Shown: positions 10,778-21,837 of the stretch, piece by piece | Position numbering within the stretch: position 1 is the first letter of the stretch | Layout: each line of letters starts with the position of its first letter | DNA from: Aporrectodea caliginosa | Taxonomy: Eukaryota; Annelida; Clitellata; Crassiclitellata; Lumbricidae | Reading direction: 5' to 3' | Length of the DNA: 64,000 bases | NCBI GenBank assembly: GCA_020284085.1 | Contig: JACEVL010000145.1 | Span: 987,983 to 1,051,982 of the forward strand | Translations under genes and position numbers: made by a program | The notes under the pieces: generated by a model | The model's input: only the letters and a program-made list of their open reading frames with translations | Told to the model about the DNA's origin: nothing | The model's database searches: none

Positions 10778-10950
10778 TGACTAGCTCTAGCTCTTCTTCC
10801 TCTGTACAATAAAGCCTCTCATTCAATTCTATGGTTGTATATAGAAATTTTTGTTTATTTGTTTGAATGTATTAATCTTGCTATGTACAGTGCTGTGCGT
10901 TTGCTAGTGCTTCTCAATAAAGAAAATACTTACTTACTTACTTTACTTAC
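10778..10950 (+). mobile_element. LINE alpha 3' UTR and (TTAC)n tail
   Basis: Matches the 3' UTR of the minus copy at 60001-60180 (CTAGCTCTAGCTCTTCTTCC... to AATAAAG) and ends in (TTAC)n. Absent from the paralogous position near 28480, so it inserted after the duplication. Confidence 0.75.
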
Positions 10951-11363
10951 TAGGGATGAGCCGATTATCCGTCCGGTAATCGGTTCGGGCCGGGTTTTGC
11001 ACTAATCAGTAGCCTACAAATCAGAAACGGCGATCCCATGCCATCAAATCAGAATAACAAAAAAGTAATATTTCTGACCAAAAACAATTCCTTTTATCCT
11101 TAATACAAAATTAGTAACCTGTTTTAGGGACGTCCTACGGTAATATTTAAACTTAATATTGAAAGTCCGTGTAAAATAATAAAATTGTGAGTCGACCCAT
11201 CCTCAAAATGGCAGTCAGTAGGGCTTCTTAGTAACAAACAGTGCCTAGAACCATGTAAAAGTGAATATTGCCCATTAATCGGATCGGATCCGGAATCGGC
11301 GAAAAAGCAGACCAACTAATCGGAATCGGAAATTGGCAAAATATGCCAATCGGATCATCCCTA
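10951..11363. mobile_element. hAT-like MITE (TAGGGATGA termini)
   Basis: 16-bp inverted termini with one mismatch, TAGGGATGAGCCGATT and TAGGGATGATCCGATT; subterminal CCGATTA/ATCGG repeats. No convincing target duplication: the left flank is the (TTAC)n tail of the previous element. No transposase. Confidence 0.7.
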
Positions 11364-11433
11364 GTGTTTACTGATTGGTCGTAAGTTGTCCTTACTATTA
11401 TAATGGCTCGAATTCGGCATAGACGAAACTGAG

Positions 11434-11851
11434 CAGTGCGACCACTCTCCATTTTCTGGCAAGCTCTTGTCAGAAAAATCCCAAGATTGGCCAAAAGTGT
11501 ACCAAAAAATCCCAAGTTACCGACAAGGAAAAAGTCGTGATGAAATATGAAATGCGTTTTAACTTTTAACAATCACAATTATTAAAAAAATGCCTAGCTA
11601 AAGGCTGGCAAAGAAAAAACCGGAGCATAACGTTGAATTAGCAACGTTTACAAGTTACTATAATAATAAACGTCTTTCAGACCAAGCGAGTTTTTCTAAT
11701 CTGATTCGCTGCCACTGTTGCAAAGTACGGTAAAAACTAATTTTTAGAACTTAGAAAAAATCCCAAGATTGCTAGGCAAAATCCCCAGATCCCACGTAGG
11801 ACCCCCAAAATCCCAAGATCTTGGGAAAAATCCCAAGCAGTGGTCGCACTG
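11434..11851. mobile_element. hAT-like MITE with perfect 8-bp TSD
   Basis: Termini CAGTGCGACCACT on both ends; identical AAACTGAG at 11426-11433 and 11852-11859. Internal copies of AAAATCCCAAGAT flank a 418-bp non-coding body. Confidence 0.88.
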
Positions 11852-12441
11852 AAACTGAGTATGCAAATCTAATAATGATGCGCACTTTTGTTCACAAATT
11901 TATAGAATCGTTTGCTAACTTCTTAAAGGTGTACAAAGATATCGCCATAAACTATCGGCAAGTATGGAATTCAGAGTTTTACGACATCGTATGGCATCAA
12001 AGGCCGTTGACCTAGGTAGAGATTATTTTGGATAGTTCTCCATAATAATTGTATTTTGGATTTGTTTGTTAGTTGCTGTTCAACAACACTGCGTCATTAT
12101 CATGTGTCTAAACTGAGCTGTAGTTTTGATGTGCATAACGATATAATTATGACGTATATTTAATTTCTCTATAAAGCCATAAATTCATTTCTATCTATTT
12201 AACGCGGCCTCTGAAGAATTGACGATTGGCCTTGTTTAATAGAGATACAGAGAATTTATAAACCTAGATCCAGTTATGTCCATGGACTGTGTACAGTGTA
12301 TTTTGGTCAATGTTCTGTTCAAAGTGAATGTCATGTTTGCAAGGCGCTCTGTGTAGCTATAAGATATTTGTAGATTATTTCCGGATGCGTTAGTATTGTC
12401 TGATTGCCGTGGATCTGTTGTTGCGTGGAATTCATCGTTTA

Positions 12442-12475
12442 TTTATAGGATAAAAACCAACTTTTAAAGAGGTGT
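12442..12475 (+). promoter_or_regulatory. TATA-29-GGTGT unit
   Basis: Hexamer TTTATA, core TTTTAAAGAGGTGTGCAAT; same subtype as 9304 (GAGGTGT). Confidence 0.5.
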
Positions 12476-12907
12476 GCAATTATTTACCCTCGATGCTAAC
12501 TACTGAAGGGTTGTCTTGCTTAGGCACTGGATCAGGAAATGTGTCGCCGTTTCTCGGATGTCACAGGTGTTGTTATTGTCGCAATTCAAGAGTATCGTGC
12601 ATCCGACGGCGATGGAGTTGTTCGTTGAGTAGGCCTAGGCACTGGCTGAAACTGACCCAGGAGAGATCTAAAAACAATGCCAATTTGGATGGATCTGGAT
12701 TTTAACGACATCTTATGGCAACGAAGGATGCTGACGTAGTAAGAAATTATCGCGAACAGTTCTCACCATGAATTTTGTAACGCATAATGCAGCACAATTA
12801 CATAGACGATCTTATAAACGAGTTAGTCCCTGCTCAACTTTGTCCTCTTATGCTAAACGCAAACAGTGTCATGGGCTCTTAGCTACATTCATTTAATCCG
12901 CCTGCTT

Positions 12908-12941
12908 ATTATAGAGTGTAATAGAAACGTTTAAAGGGTGT
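12908..12941 (+). promoter_or_regulatory. TATA-29-GGTGT unit
   Basis: Hexamer ATTATA, core TTTAAAGGGTGTCTAAC. Followed 45 bp on by the 84-bp insertion at 12987. Confidence 0.45.
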
Positions 12942-12986
12942 CTAACTGTCTATGGATGTATTCAGAGGCCGTATGAATTCAATGAA

Positions 12987-13070
12987 TGGATCCATAGTTT
13001 AACGACAGCTTATGACAACAGTGGCCGTTGCCGTCTACAGAAATTAGTTTTGGCATATTGCAGCTCTATG
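12987..13070 (+). mobile_element. 84-bp tile-B short element with 13-bp TSD
   Basis: Begins TGGATCCATAGTTTAACG and ends TATTGCAGCTCTATG. Flanked by identical TGAATTCAATGAA at 12974-12986 and 13071-13083. No terminal inverted repeat and no A-rich or simple-repeat tail. Related by sequence to the inserts at 18854-18946 and 49959-50042. Confidence 0.8.
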
Positions 13071-13787
13071 TGAATTCAATGAACGAAAACTGCGTAATAG
13101 TTAGTTACTGCTTAACAGCGCTGTGTCATAACGAAATGTAAGCGTCGCCCTCCTCCTTTATTTTCTCATAGGTCTGGCACTACCAAAGTATGAGCTGTGG
13201 CGGAATTAGAGATGGGATCAAACAACGTAGCGACATCGTTTGGCATCAAAATCTGTTGACGGAAATGAATTTTTTTTGAACAGTTCTCACGGATTTTCTC
13301 GTATCACTGAATGCAACCCTAATAAACATTTAGAAGTTGAGGATTGGATTGATTCCACAGTTGAAGAACATCTTTTTGTAGCAAAAAGTGGTCGGTAGCA
13401 AATATTTTAACAGATTCCACAGTTCGTATGTAATACTACAGCTCTAACCTTTGGCAAGGAATTGGGGCACGTCAACGGCCCTTGCAGCCACAGAGGATCG
13501 TTGGACAATGAAATCTACAAATACCGCCATGTAAAATTGTTGAACAATAAAAAAAGCAAAAACGTAGGATAGTACTAAAAACTACTAATCGCTTCTTTCA
13601 TGAACTATTTACTTCTATTCGTATTTCGTTCTTAGCATTCAACTGACTCTATGTAATCGTCAGAATCATTCTAGGTGAGAACTGAAGACTAAAATATGGC
13701 ATATGGAATCATAGGAGACGATTTTTTTATTTTTATGCTTTATAATTCATTTAAGATAATCAGTTAGCATCGACGGTATATAATTAC

Positions 13788-13821
13788 ACACCTCTGTAAA
13801 GGTCTGTTTTCATCCTATGAA
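13788..13821 (-). promoter_or_regulatory. TATA-29-GGTGT unit
   Basis: Hexamer TTCATA (13816-13821, minus), core CTTTACAGAGGTGTGTAA. Degenerate TATA. Confidence 0.4.
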
Positions 13822-13910
13822 TAAACGAGTCGTCGGTCGCTTTTTAAGTGGCTGTTGTCCCTGAGCTACAATCTATTGCATGTCGTCGTTAAGACTATGT
13901 GGATCCTTCG

Positions 13911-13944
13911 ACACCTTTAAAATGCTCTTCATGAACACAATAAT
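13911..13944 (-). promoter_or_regulatory. TATA-29-GGTGT unit
   Basis: Hexamer ATTATT (13939-13944, minus), core CATTTTAAAGGTGTCGAAG. Only 90 bp from the previous unit, same strand. Confidence 0.4.
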
Positions 13945-14929
13945 TATAGTAGTCATAACTTCGTGTCCGTTAACTTAGATCCTAGCATAAATACTTTTAG
14001 AGTAAGTCAAGTGCTGTAGTATGCCAAAAAATAATCTTTGTCGGCGGAAACGGCCTATGTTGTCATAAGCTGCCGTTAAACTGTGGATCCTATCGTATCC
14101 TGTCCGTTAACTTCACACCCAAATGCATCGGTGAGTAGACGGATAACACTAAGAAGCGTTTCTGTAGAATCAAATAATACGGAATCCCGATTGGTGAGAG
14201 GTAAAAAGGAATTGGAATCAAGGTAGGACGTAATTTGGGAGCAGACACGCTTTCAACCATTTCGGACAGGTGTTGCCGTAAGACGTCGTTAAACTCAAGA
14301 TGCCCTGCATGTACTCTGACAGTGCCAGTCCCAATCGTCGATAAGGAAGGAGGGCGCCGCTAATCATCCTTGTTATGGTAGACGTCGTTAGGCATAAATA
14401 ATCCAATCATTTATTAAATTCTTAATGTATACTAGCCATTGGACGAAAGTTACAAATATCATAGTGTCTGAAAGAAACGATTTAAAAGTGTCTAAATGCC
14501 TAAGAAAGGAGGAGGGCAACTCACCAACCTATAATAACAATCAATTTAAGCGTTCACTTATTTTCTTCGACAAGTCTTATTAGCTGTATGATGCCATGCG
14601 AAAGATTTGAACTGTTCAAAATAATTTCTTCCATCCAATAATTTTTATATAGCCATTCCGAAGTATCAAGGGACGACGTTATTCACCTTCGCATTTGAAC
14701 ACCTTTCTAACTAATAATATTCGTTTATTGAGAAAGACAACTCTGATTGGCACACCGCAATCAGTTACAATGTCAAAGAGTTAATAGAAAATAATAGGTT
14801 TTGTATTACTCATGACGCAGTTGACCAACTTTCAACTCATTAGTCTCATTAGACTACACCACTGCCATTTTAGGGCGGTGCCAGTCCAAAGTCTAATAAA
14901 AATGGGAAGCAGCTCTCTCGCCTTCACTG

Positions 14930-15118
14930 ACCACATTAGGCCCTACTAATCTCACCCGCTCCTGCTACTACCATCTCCGACGCCTGAAGGCAATACGACG
15001 ACTCTGTTTCTTCCTTGGTTTTTACCTCAACAGTTCATGCCTCTATTTGCTCATGCATTGACTATTGTAATTCCCTCTTTGTTGGTCTCCCTAGAGTGCG
15101 CCTCTCCCCCAGTGTGTG
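14930..15118 (+). pseudogene. L2/CR1-like LINE ORF2 C-terminal part (upstream piece)
   Basis: Plus frames read RSCYYHLRRLKAIRRL and, after a frame change, VHASICSCIDYCNSLFVGLP, the thumb/C-terminal signature of L2/CR1-type ORF2. The rest of the same LINE copy resumes at 15430 after about 300 bp of other DNA. Confidence 0.65.
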
Positions 15119-15425
15119 CAATCGAAAATTTCTTAATGGTTAACGAGAGCCGCCAGACTTTTATGAAAATAACACTAACGAAAATTCATCTTTATTGCCG
15201 TTAATACGAATGCTCTCGATACGAATAATAAGACGATTTTTATTGTTTTATAGCGCCGATGAAGCTGCACAGCCAAAGGTTTTCAGGCCGAATTGTGAAA
15301 ATATTAATACGCACAATTTTGCTTATAGGTATCTCTAAAATTAACTAAAATACATTCATGTTTGAACTACTACATTATAACTTCCTCTTACTATAACACG
15401 CATCCAATTTAAGGATACTTAATTT
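15119..15425. other. segment interrupting a LINE fragment
   Basis: Contains AATACGCACAATTTTGCTTATAG-like DNA (15309-15330) also found at 52010-52030, inside a hAT-related fragment. I could not find its terminal repeats. Confidence 0.4.
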
Positions 15426-15800
15426 TTCTCTCATTTGCTACGATCCTTACCATCCAGGTCTTGTCCCCCGATCCTACCTATATACCTCTGTGACCCAATA
15501 CGTAGGCCTACCTCGGCTGCTTCCCTTCGCCCGCTACGCTCTTCGGATCGTCTTGACCTTTTTGTTCCTCGTGTGAGAACGGCCATAGCTCAGTCCAGTG
15601 CCTTTGCCTGCATTGGCCCTTTGCTTTGGAATCAACTTCCCCACTCTTTGTTCGCACCACCATAGCCCACTATCTGGTGACCCTGCCACAACTTTTCGCT
15701 ACCCCAAAACTTTCTTTATTCCCGAGGACTTTCGCTGGGACCGCCTCTGCTTGGTGTGCACTGCGAGAGACGCTTTATAAATCTTTAAATACAATGCAAT
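15426..15800 (+). pseudogene. L2/CR1-like LINE ORF2 end with (AATAC)-like tail
   Basis: Open stretch (15435-15665) RPTSAASLRPLRSSDRLDLF then FACIGPLLWNQLP matches the C-terminal region of L2/CR1 ORF2 proteins (compare the minus copy at 34378-34578, also SLRPLRSSDRLDLL). The 3' end reads GCGAGAGACGCTTTATAAATC then AATACAATGCAATACAAT. 5'-truncated and frameshifted. Confidence 0.75.
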
Positions 15801-15899
15801 ACAATAAATCAACCAAAGTTTCGAACAAATATGCCAGAGTGCTGACACCACCTCTTCAGTACTGTTTGTGCAGATCCAGGCCATGTTCTACATGACCTA

Positions 15900-16133
15900 C
15901 TGCCCCAATTAAAACTGTAGTAGGCCTATATGCACTACGTCCACGTAAACATGACAGAATTCTACCTGTTGCAGACAGTCTGGCACGCAAAACATTTTTA
16001 TTATTAGGATGATTTATTCGTGATTATATTCTTCATAATGTACACCAAAGTGCGGTTAGCAATTGGATCAATAAAGGATATATTTACTTAATTACTTACT
16101 TAATTACTTACTTACTTACTTACTTACTTTACA
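15900..16133 (+). mobile_element. LINE family beta 3' tail, (TTAC)n
   Basis: Ends GTACACCAAAGTGCGGTTAGC, AATAAAGGATAT and (TTAC)n with TTAATTAC variants. Same 3' end as 26862-27106 and 38220-38533. No coding part is retained. Confidence 0.65.
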
Positions 16134-16256
16134 ATCAGATGTCGCTAAACACTGGAATCTGCAAGTACTGCCACGTTGGAATAATTTAAATATTATCGTT
16201 TAAAAGAAAATGCATGCGAAATATTATAGCAAGCATTCAACCACCGACTACATTAA

Positions 16257-16290
16257 ACACCTTTTAGTCGCTTCTCTCACACACTATATA
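16257..16290 (-). promoter_or_regulatory. TATA-29-GGTGT unit
   Basis: Hexamer TATATA (16285-16290, minus), spacer GTGTGTGAGAGAAGCG, core ACTAAAAGGTGTTTAATG. Confidence 0.55.
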
Positions 16291-16504
16291 TATATTTGTC
16301 AATTTTGTAATATCGTTCAATGACTTACGTTTCTCTTCATGATAAATTATTGGTAAAAAAGATACATTATTTTATACTCTCAACGTTAACGGTTCTGGCT
16401 TTCGTTCTTATTATTCAAAGGGCAACGTATTGTGCCTGTTGCTGTTGTACAACATTATTACTCCGAGGTGCTGTTGTTAATGTTGTTCTCAGATTATTCA
16501 GATT

Positions 16505-16581
16505 ATTCCTGGGAGGCCTTTGGGGCCGGGAGCGCCTCTGAGTAGATATCTTGAAGGGGCGCTATATCAAGTTTCATTGAC

Positions 16582-16618
<37 letters not shown>
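16505..16618 (+). mobile_element. LINE/S2 3' hairpin with (GATT)n tail
   Basis: GGGAGCGCCTCTGAGTAG...CTTGAAGGGGCGCTATA, a stem-loop, then (TGATT)/(GATT)n to 16618. A very short 5'-truncated insertion carrying only the 3' end. Confidence 0.75.
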
Positions 16619-16917
16619 CCTGGATATTCTAAGTGTCCTGTAATTCTCATATTTTTCTCATTTTTGTGACTTCTGCTGAGTTCTTTATTTGTAGTTTTAT
16701 TATCGCTTAATCTCCAATTGTGTCCATGGCTTTGGTGGAGATTCAGTCACCCACTCCATGTACATGCATGAACGTGAAGTTGCTCTGTGTCTTCCAGCTA
16801 TGTGAGCCTTCCGCCAACATTCGGAGTTCGTCTATGGCATATACGTTGACTGCTATGTCGACTGTCAGAGCTTTGCAGATCTTTTTGTCTTATCATCATT
16901 CGATGTAGATATCAACC

Positions 16918-17257
16918 GACGATCGATTCACTCCAATCTTTAGCCTTTCAACAGCCGAACTATAGCCACCGGTTCACGCCTCAAGTTCAACTAGGATCAC
17001 CTTTTCTCTTGGATCTTTTAATTGCAGACTGTAATTACCCCGCGCTCTATCTTTTGTTGTTTGTTGCAATATTTTCGAAGCGTTTAACTCTTTGACGTTG
17101 GTACATCCTTGGCGCCCTCTTTTCTGTTATATATTTTCCCCGATTCATTATCTTCTGTGATTTGTCAAACGATCGACTCTTCCACGGCAGAGGACGCTCC
17201 TTAGTGCGGTTTTCTCGAAGTTTCTTACGCCACTTTTCGATTATCTCTGTTGTTTTC
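16918..17257 (-). other. repeated tile with a 69-codon open stretch
   Basis: The edge near 16918-16960 is the intact form of the site the hAT element at 3073 interrupted. On minus, 17257-17047 is open without a start codon and reads lysine/arginine-rich (IIEKWRKKLRENRTKERPL). Homologous DNA at 22510-22860, 26390-26590, 39040-39300 and 46340-46500 has broken frames. Coding origin is possible but unproven. Confidence 0.35.
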
Positions 17258-17299
17258 GTTTACTACTACTACTAGGCTACTAAATTTCGCGCCTCTTTT

Positions 17300-18745
17300 G
17301 TGTGCAGTTTTCAACAAACGGTCAGCTCTTCAGAGATTTTGTACTCTTCCGAACAATACCGTACATTCTTGATCATCTGTGATCTGCCATAGTAAATTCT
17401 AATTAACGACGCAGTGTCAAAACAAAGATGATTGCATCGCCCCTCCTTTACACCAGCTTTGGACTGACACTACCAGCATAGGGCAGAAACCAAATGAGTG
17501 AAAATGTGGATTATTTACAGCCGCGGATATAAACTATCTAAGGTGTCTAGACGAAGTCTAACGTTGGTATAAGTTTCAAGGCTCTAGCGACATTGTATAG
17601 AATGTTTCTATTTAATTTTTCTATTAACTACCCTAAGATTAAAACTACCGGCTGTAAGCTAATTTTCTAACTTCTGCAGATGCAAACGCATCTATTATTT
17701 TGTCAAAATCGATTTTATCTAACACCTCTTTAACAATGCTCAGAATCGTCAAATTACTCCATCGGTTTTGGCTCACTGTGCTTCGTGAATACGTAAGAAT
17801 CAACTTCAGCTTACTGAAAGTTGATTTTACTAGAAACGTGGCATGTATATCCAGCGATGAAATTATAATTACTTGTGCTTTACACAGAGAAGATAATGCT
17901 TTTGATAATACGCCAGTGACGCCATCAAACAAGTAATTTATTGACGAAACGTGTGAGAACATTTTCTTTCTTTTTCTGAACCGACACGTCAATAGAGTAG
18001 ATTCTTGGTAGTCAGTATTGTTGCCGCATTTTCAATTTAAAACCAAATTGTGCTTATTTTTAAAATGTAGTAAATTGAATTATTGAGTTTAATAATACAG
18101 TTTTTGTCGTGTAGTGCTTACCAGCGACAACTAATTTTGCCCCCTTGTGCTGTGCTCCCCTTCGTTACGCCAATGTTTCAACGCAATACTAAACGCAATT
18201 ATTGTAAAATTATTAAACTCTGCTTAGACACCTTTGAATCGTTTGCTGCGAAAACTATACATTCCTAATTTTGTTAAAATTTTCATTAGATTTCATCGAC
18301 TTATAAAATGACGAAAAGAAAACTGAGGAATAATCACATTTCTTGCATCATCTAAATTAATCGTAATAAGAGGAAAAAACCTCGACGGTGAAATAAGGAA
18401 ATCGCCATCTAGTGAACGATTGGACATTCTCCAAGAAAAGGAGAACTTCAAAACCTATAGTATACGCTCTAAATTTGTCAAGTGGATTATCAAGGAAAGA
18501 TGCAGTTAGTAGAGTCTGTTTGTGTGATAATAATACGCACAATAAGACATCTGTTAAGATTATGCACTGATATCTTATGAGCACAACACATTAGAGCCTA
18601 CGACAAATAGAGGACCGCTCTTTTGATCATATATAATATTTTAGGGCGAATATGGATTGAGACTGTCTTATGGCAGAACTTATTTTTTATTAATAATATT
18701 CTAATACTCGAGATAAATGTAGTACCGTAGTAGTAGTTTCAGTTT
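17300..18745. other. tile mosaic, no gene
   Basis: Tile C remnant at 17405-17500, a degenerate GGTGT unit near 17541 lacking a clear TATA, and the minus unit at 18228. Short frames at 17645-17992 and 18357-18584 show no family resemblance. Confidence 0.5.
18228..18261 (-). promoter_or_regulatory. TATA-29-GGTGT unit
   Basis: Hexamer TGTATA (18256-18261, minus), core ACGATTCAAAGGTGTCTAAG. Confidence 0.45.
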
Positions 18746-18842
18746 AACGACACTGTGTGATAACAAAGATCATTAGCATCGCCCTCCTCCTTTATCCAGG
18801 CTTGGAACTGGCACTGCCAGAAAGCGAGCAGTGGCGGAGTTT
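18745..18842 (+). repeat. tile C, representative copy
   Basis: Runs from AGTTTAACGACACTGTGTG through CATCGCCCTCCTCCTTTATC and CTGGCACTGCCAG to GCAGTGGCGGAGTT. Other good copies: 8141-8240 (-), 8428-8525 (-), 13105-13207 (+), 19398-19505 (+), 20800-20900 (-), 23500-23605 (+), 29293-29383 (+), 30790-30885 (+), 31305-31410 (-), 35990-36085 (+), 36270-36385 (+), 48470-48565 (+), 52705-52790 (+), 59665-59765 (-). I know of no family with this sequence. Confidence 0.75.
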
Positions 18843-18853
18843 AACCGATCGGC

Positions 18854-18946
18854 TGGGATGGGATGGGATCCACAGTTTAACGGCAGCTTATGACAAGATA
18901 TGCCGTTGCCGCCGACAAAAATTATTTTTTGCATATTGCAGCTATC
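18854..18946 (+). mobile_element. tile-B short element with 11-bp TSD
   Basis: Flanked by identical AACCGATCGGC (18843-18853 and 18947-18957). The 93-bp insert is the 84-bp form plus an extra TGGGATGGGA at its 5' end; it continues GGATCCACAGTTTAACGG and ends GCATATTGCAGCTATC. Confidence 0.8.
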
Positions 18947-18973
18947 AACCGATCGGCGACCTTGTCCAACAAA

Positions 18974-19007
18974 TATATAGCATCGGTGGTTACTGTATTA
19001 AAAGTGT
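18974..19007 (+). promoter_or_regulatory. TATA-29-GGTGT unit (AGTGT variant)
   Basis: Hexamer TATATA, core TATTAAAAGTGTCTAAAG; the first G of GGTGT is A. Confidence 0.45.
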
Positions 19008-19567
19008 CTAAAGACAGGGCGGTAACCAGTCGACCACTGTGTCCCTTGAACCCTTACCCTTGCGCAATTCGTTGGCTGCCTATTTATCAGTGTGTTGAAT
19101 TTATAATTTCTTAACCTAATGGTGCCAGTTGGAAAATGTCTCTGGCGAATTGAGTGAGATCTGCTATCCCATCTGAAATACTCTGAATACAAGAATGGCT
19201 GGACGAATAAATTAATTAATTAAATTTTACGTAATTAAATTTAAATGTAACCGTATGAACAGAAGGGCATGGAACGCACGCTCTATCTAATGTAGCTAAC
19301 TGGGCTAACACTCTGTGTACGCTGGATACACCACGCCCCATTGTGTCATAGTCGGAAATCCAACATCCAACTCATATACTACAGAAATTATGGTATTGGT
19401 AGTTTCAATCTAACGACACTGTGTGACAACAAAGATCATTGGCTACGCCCTCCTCCTTTATCCAGGTTTGGAACTGGCACTGCCAGAGTAAGAATCAATG
19501 GCGGAGTTACTGAAAATGATAGCGTTTTGAAGGAGGTTGGACACTCTTCGATTGAACAAATGCGTAA

Positions 19568-19601
19568 TATATTGTGTCAGAAGTAAATGATTGAAAGGTG
19601 T
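19568..19601 (+). promoter_or_regulatory. TATA-29-GGTGT unit
   Basis: Hexamer TATATT, core GATTGAAAGGTGTGTAAAC, with GGTAACGACATCTGGCGAC about 37 bp downstream. Confidence 0.5.
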
Positions 19602-20159
19602 GTAAACTGTGTTTAATATAATTCGTTGCACTAAATGGTAACGACATCTGGCGACTGTCAAGGTCTTTGACGTCGACCTAAGATTACTTTTGACGATATC
19701 GGAGTGTGAAAAAGATTTTAAAATATACAGACATCTAGCGGCAGAAGAGCGATTAAGACAGCCTTATAATATTCTGTATGTCGTAGTTATAATTATATTC
19801 ATTCAGTGTAAAATATTATTATTTAGAATTTAGCGACATCTGTTGGTTGCCAGAACCATTTATTTAGACCTTATCTAAGTTATCTTAAGGAAAGTCAAGT
19901 CACTTTAAATGACTCGTTGCCATAGAAAGCAGTTTAGTAAAATCACACCGATAAATTATGCAGGACTATAATCATATTGATAACTAATTGAACGATTGTT
20001 ATTTACACAAACTGATTGAACGCTTAATGGTTCGTTAGTTGCCGTCTACTGACGACAAAGCAAAGATGACTAGCATCGCCCTCCTCATTTTCCCAAACTT
20101 GGGACTGGCGTTGCCAGAGCGCTGGAAGTGGCCATCTACATCGTCTCTGTTTGTATGTT

Positions 20160-20245
20160 GACTCGTGAATAAGCTGGTGCCCTGCGCTTGGCTTTCGAGT
20201 GGCGCTTTAGAAGTTTGGAGATTACGATTACGATTACGACTTGCA
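20160..20245 (+). mobile_element. LINE-F 3' end, (ATTACG)n tail
   Basis: About 85 bp identical in design to the end of the longer copy at 45034-45717: AGCTGGTGCCCTGCGCTTGG, CGAGTGGCGCTTTAG, then (ATTACG)n. Severely 5'-truncated. Confidence 0.75.
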
Positions 20246-20345
20246 GCTTGGCGAGCGTCTCTGCTCTTTCGTTTCCCTCGATGCCTAGATGCACGGGTCT
20301 CCAGACGATTGTGACCATATAGCCTGGCAGCTCGCATGTACACTT
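20246..20345 (-). pseudogene. RNase H domain fragment of a non-LTR retrotransposon
   Basis: A minus frame reads VTIVWRPVHLGIEGNERAE followed by TLAKLQ, matching the W.P(S)H.GI.GNE.AD.LAK core of retrotransposon RNase H. The usual Ser before His is Val and the final Asp is Glu. Only about 30 residues survive. It abuts the tail of the plus-strand insertion at 20160-20245. Confidence 0.65.
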
Positions 20346-20394
20346 CTTGGCCGTTCAGGAGATTTCAAAGTAGCTAACGCTTTGCAATCGTAAT

Positions 20395-20760
20395 CGTAAT
20401 CGCGAACTCCAGATACCTAAAGACGTCGGCAGCAATTATTTTTGAACAGTTCTCACTGTTTTTATATGAACGAAAATTACAATTAGATAATGTTTTGGAC
20501 ACAAACTATTTAAGGTATCTGAGCAGTGTTAGCCGTCACTTTTTATATGTAGAGACATCTCACGTAAAGTGTTCTGTGTTCCTTGCTTCACTTTGTCTAA
20601 TATCTTCCCGAGTCGTTAACGTGGGCCGTAGGCCTACTTGAAAATGGAATGAAATTTGCAAATATATAGTCTTGTAAAGAAAAGATTTACAGATGTCTAA
20701 ACGTAGTAGTGAGTTGGAATGCTTAGCGACATCTTACGCTAAGATTTCTGCTTTCTTCTC
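20395..20760 (+). repeat. direct duplicate of 39460-39870
   Basis: Same order of tile B remnant, AACTATTTA..., GTGTTAGCCGT, ATATATAG and the unit at 20663/39758, then TTAGCGACATCTTACG. Confidence 0.65.
20663..20696 (+). promoter_or_regulatory. TATA-29-GGTGT unit (GATGT variant)
   Basis: Hexamer TATATA, core GATTTACAGATGTCTAAAC; paralogue of 39758. Confidence 0.45.
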
Positions 20761-21002
20761 CCAGTAACATTTTAAGCAGTGCAATTCTGTCACAGCATCT
20801 CTGTGTCTTAGTGCCATGCAGTGCCAGTTTCAAACATGGATGAAGAAGGAGGGCGACGTTAATGATCTGTGTAATCACTCAGAGTCGTTAAATTGAAACT
20901 ACTACTAGAAGTTTGCGCGCTGTTTGCAACGTCTTAAGGCCGCCTTGGCCGTTAACCGTAGACCTACTCTACATACTTTGTTCGTTGGATGTTTAATGAC
21001 TG

Positions 21003-21105
21003 ATTGGATGGATCGTAATCGTAATCGTAATCGTAATCGTAATCTCCAAACTTCTAAAGCGCCACTCGAAAGCCAAGCGCAGGGCACCAGCTTATTCACG
21101 AGCGC
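21003..21105 (-). mobile_element. LINE-F 3' end, (ATTACG)n tail, minus
   Basis: (CGTAAT)n at 21013-21040 followed by the reverse complement of the 20160-20245 segment up to CACGAGCGCTG. A tail-only insertion. Confidence 0.75.
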
Positions 21106-21803
21106 TGATCTAGAGTTTAACGAGTCTTAGGTCAACCTCTTAGGACGTTGACGTCGAAACAAATGATTTCGGCTCAATACTGCTTAAATTTTAATATCAC
21201 CGTCTTTGCAACCTATCAGATAAAGGTTTTCTTTATAGCTTTAGGATATTTTTGCAGATGATGTCCAGGCAGTTCAGCTGTGTTGGTGTTGTCCGAATAC
21301 TGTTGGTCAACTATCGAGGATGGGGTCATTCATTGTGGAGTCTCAACTGGTTTCGGCACTAGACCAAGATATGTGTCGCCTCTTCGTGGACAGATGTCGC
21401 AATTTCCATTGTCGTGCATCCGCCAGCGATGGAGTTGTTAGTGGCGTGGGCAGTGGCTAAAACGGAGCCTAGAAATAGCTACTTGCTTTAAAGAGGAAAT
21501 GTCCTTCTTCTTAACCGACAGATCCACTTGTCAGTTGATCTCTCTGTACGGTGTTTGATGTGTCCCATAATTATACCATCCACTGTCGAAGAAAGACATC
21601 ATTATAGATTAAAAACAATGCTAAGTTTGGGAGGTGGATTCAGAGTTTAACGACATCTTGTGGCAACATAGGCCGTTAAGTCGGGAGAAATTATTTTGCC
21701 TTAATACAATTCATTTTTAATATCGCCGTCTCAACAACCTATTAGACACGGAATCAGTCTTTAGTGGTGATACATTAATGCCAATTAAAGTGAATATTCT
21801 GAA

Positions 21804-21837
21804 TATATTACGCAGGTAATATCCAATTTAAAGGTGT
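21804..21837 (+). promoter_or_regulatory. TATA-29-GGTGT unit
   Basis: Hexamer TATATT, core CAATTTAAAGGTGTCGACG; CGCGGCATCTTACG lies downstream. Confidence 0.5.

Larger units (their letters stand above)
13105..14900. other. tile mosaic, no gene
   Basis: Tile C at 13105-13207, tile B relatives at 13220-13320 (GCGACATCGTTTGGC) and 13350-13450, a tile C minus copy near 14310-14390, and two minus TATA units (13788, 13911). Shares its order with 24000-24860, 29300-30020, 42690-42840 and 48470-49100. No frame I can support as a gene. Confidence 0.6.
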
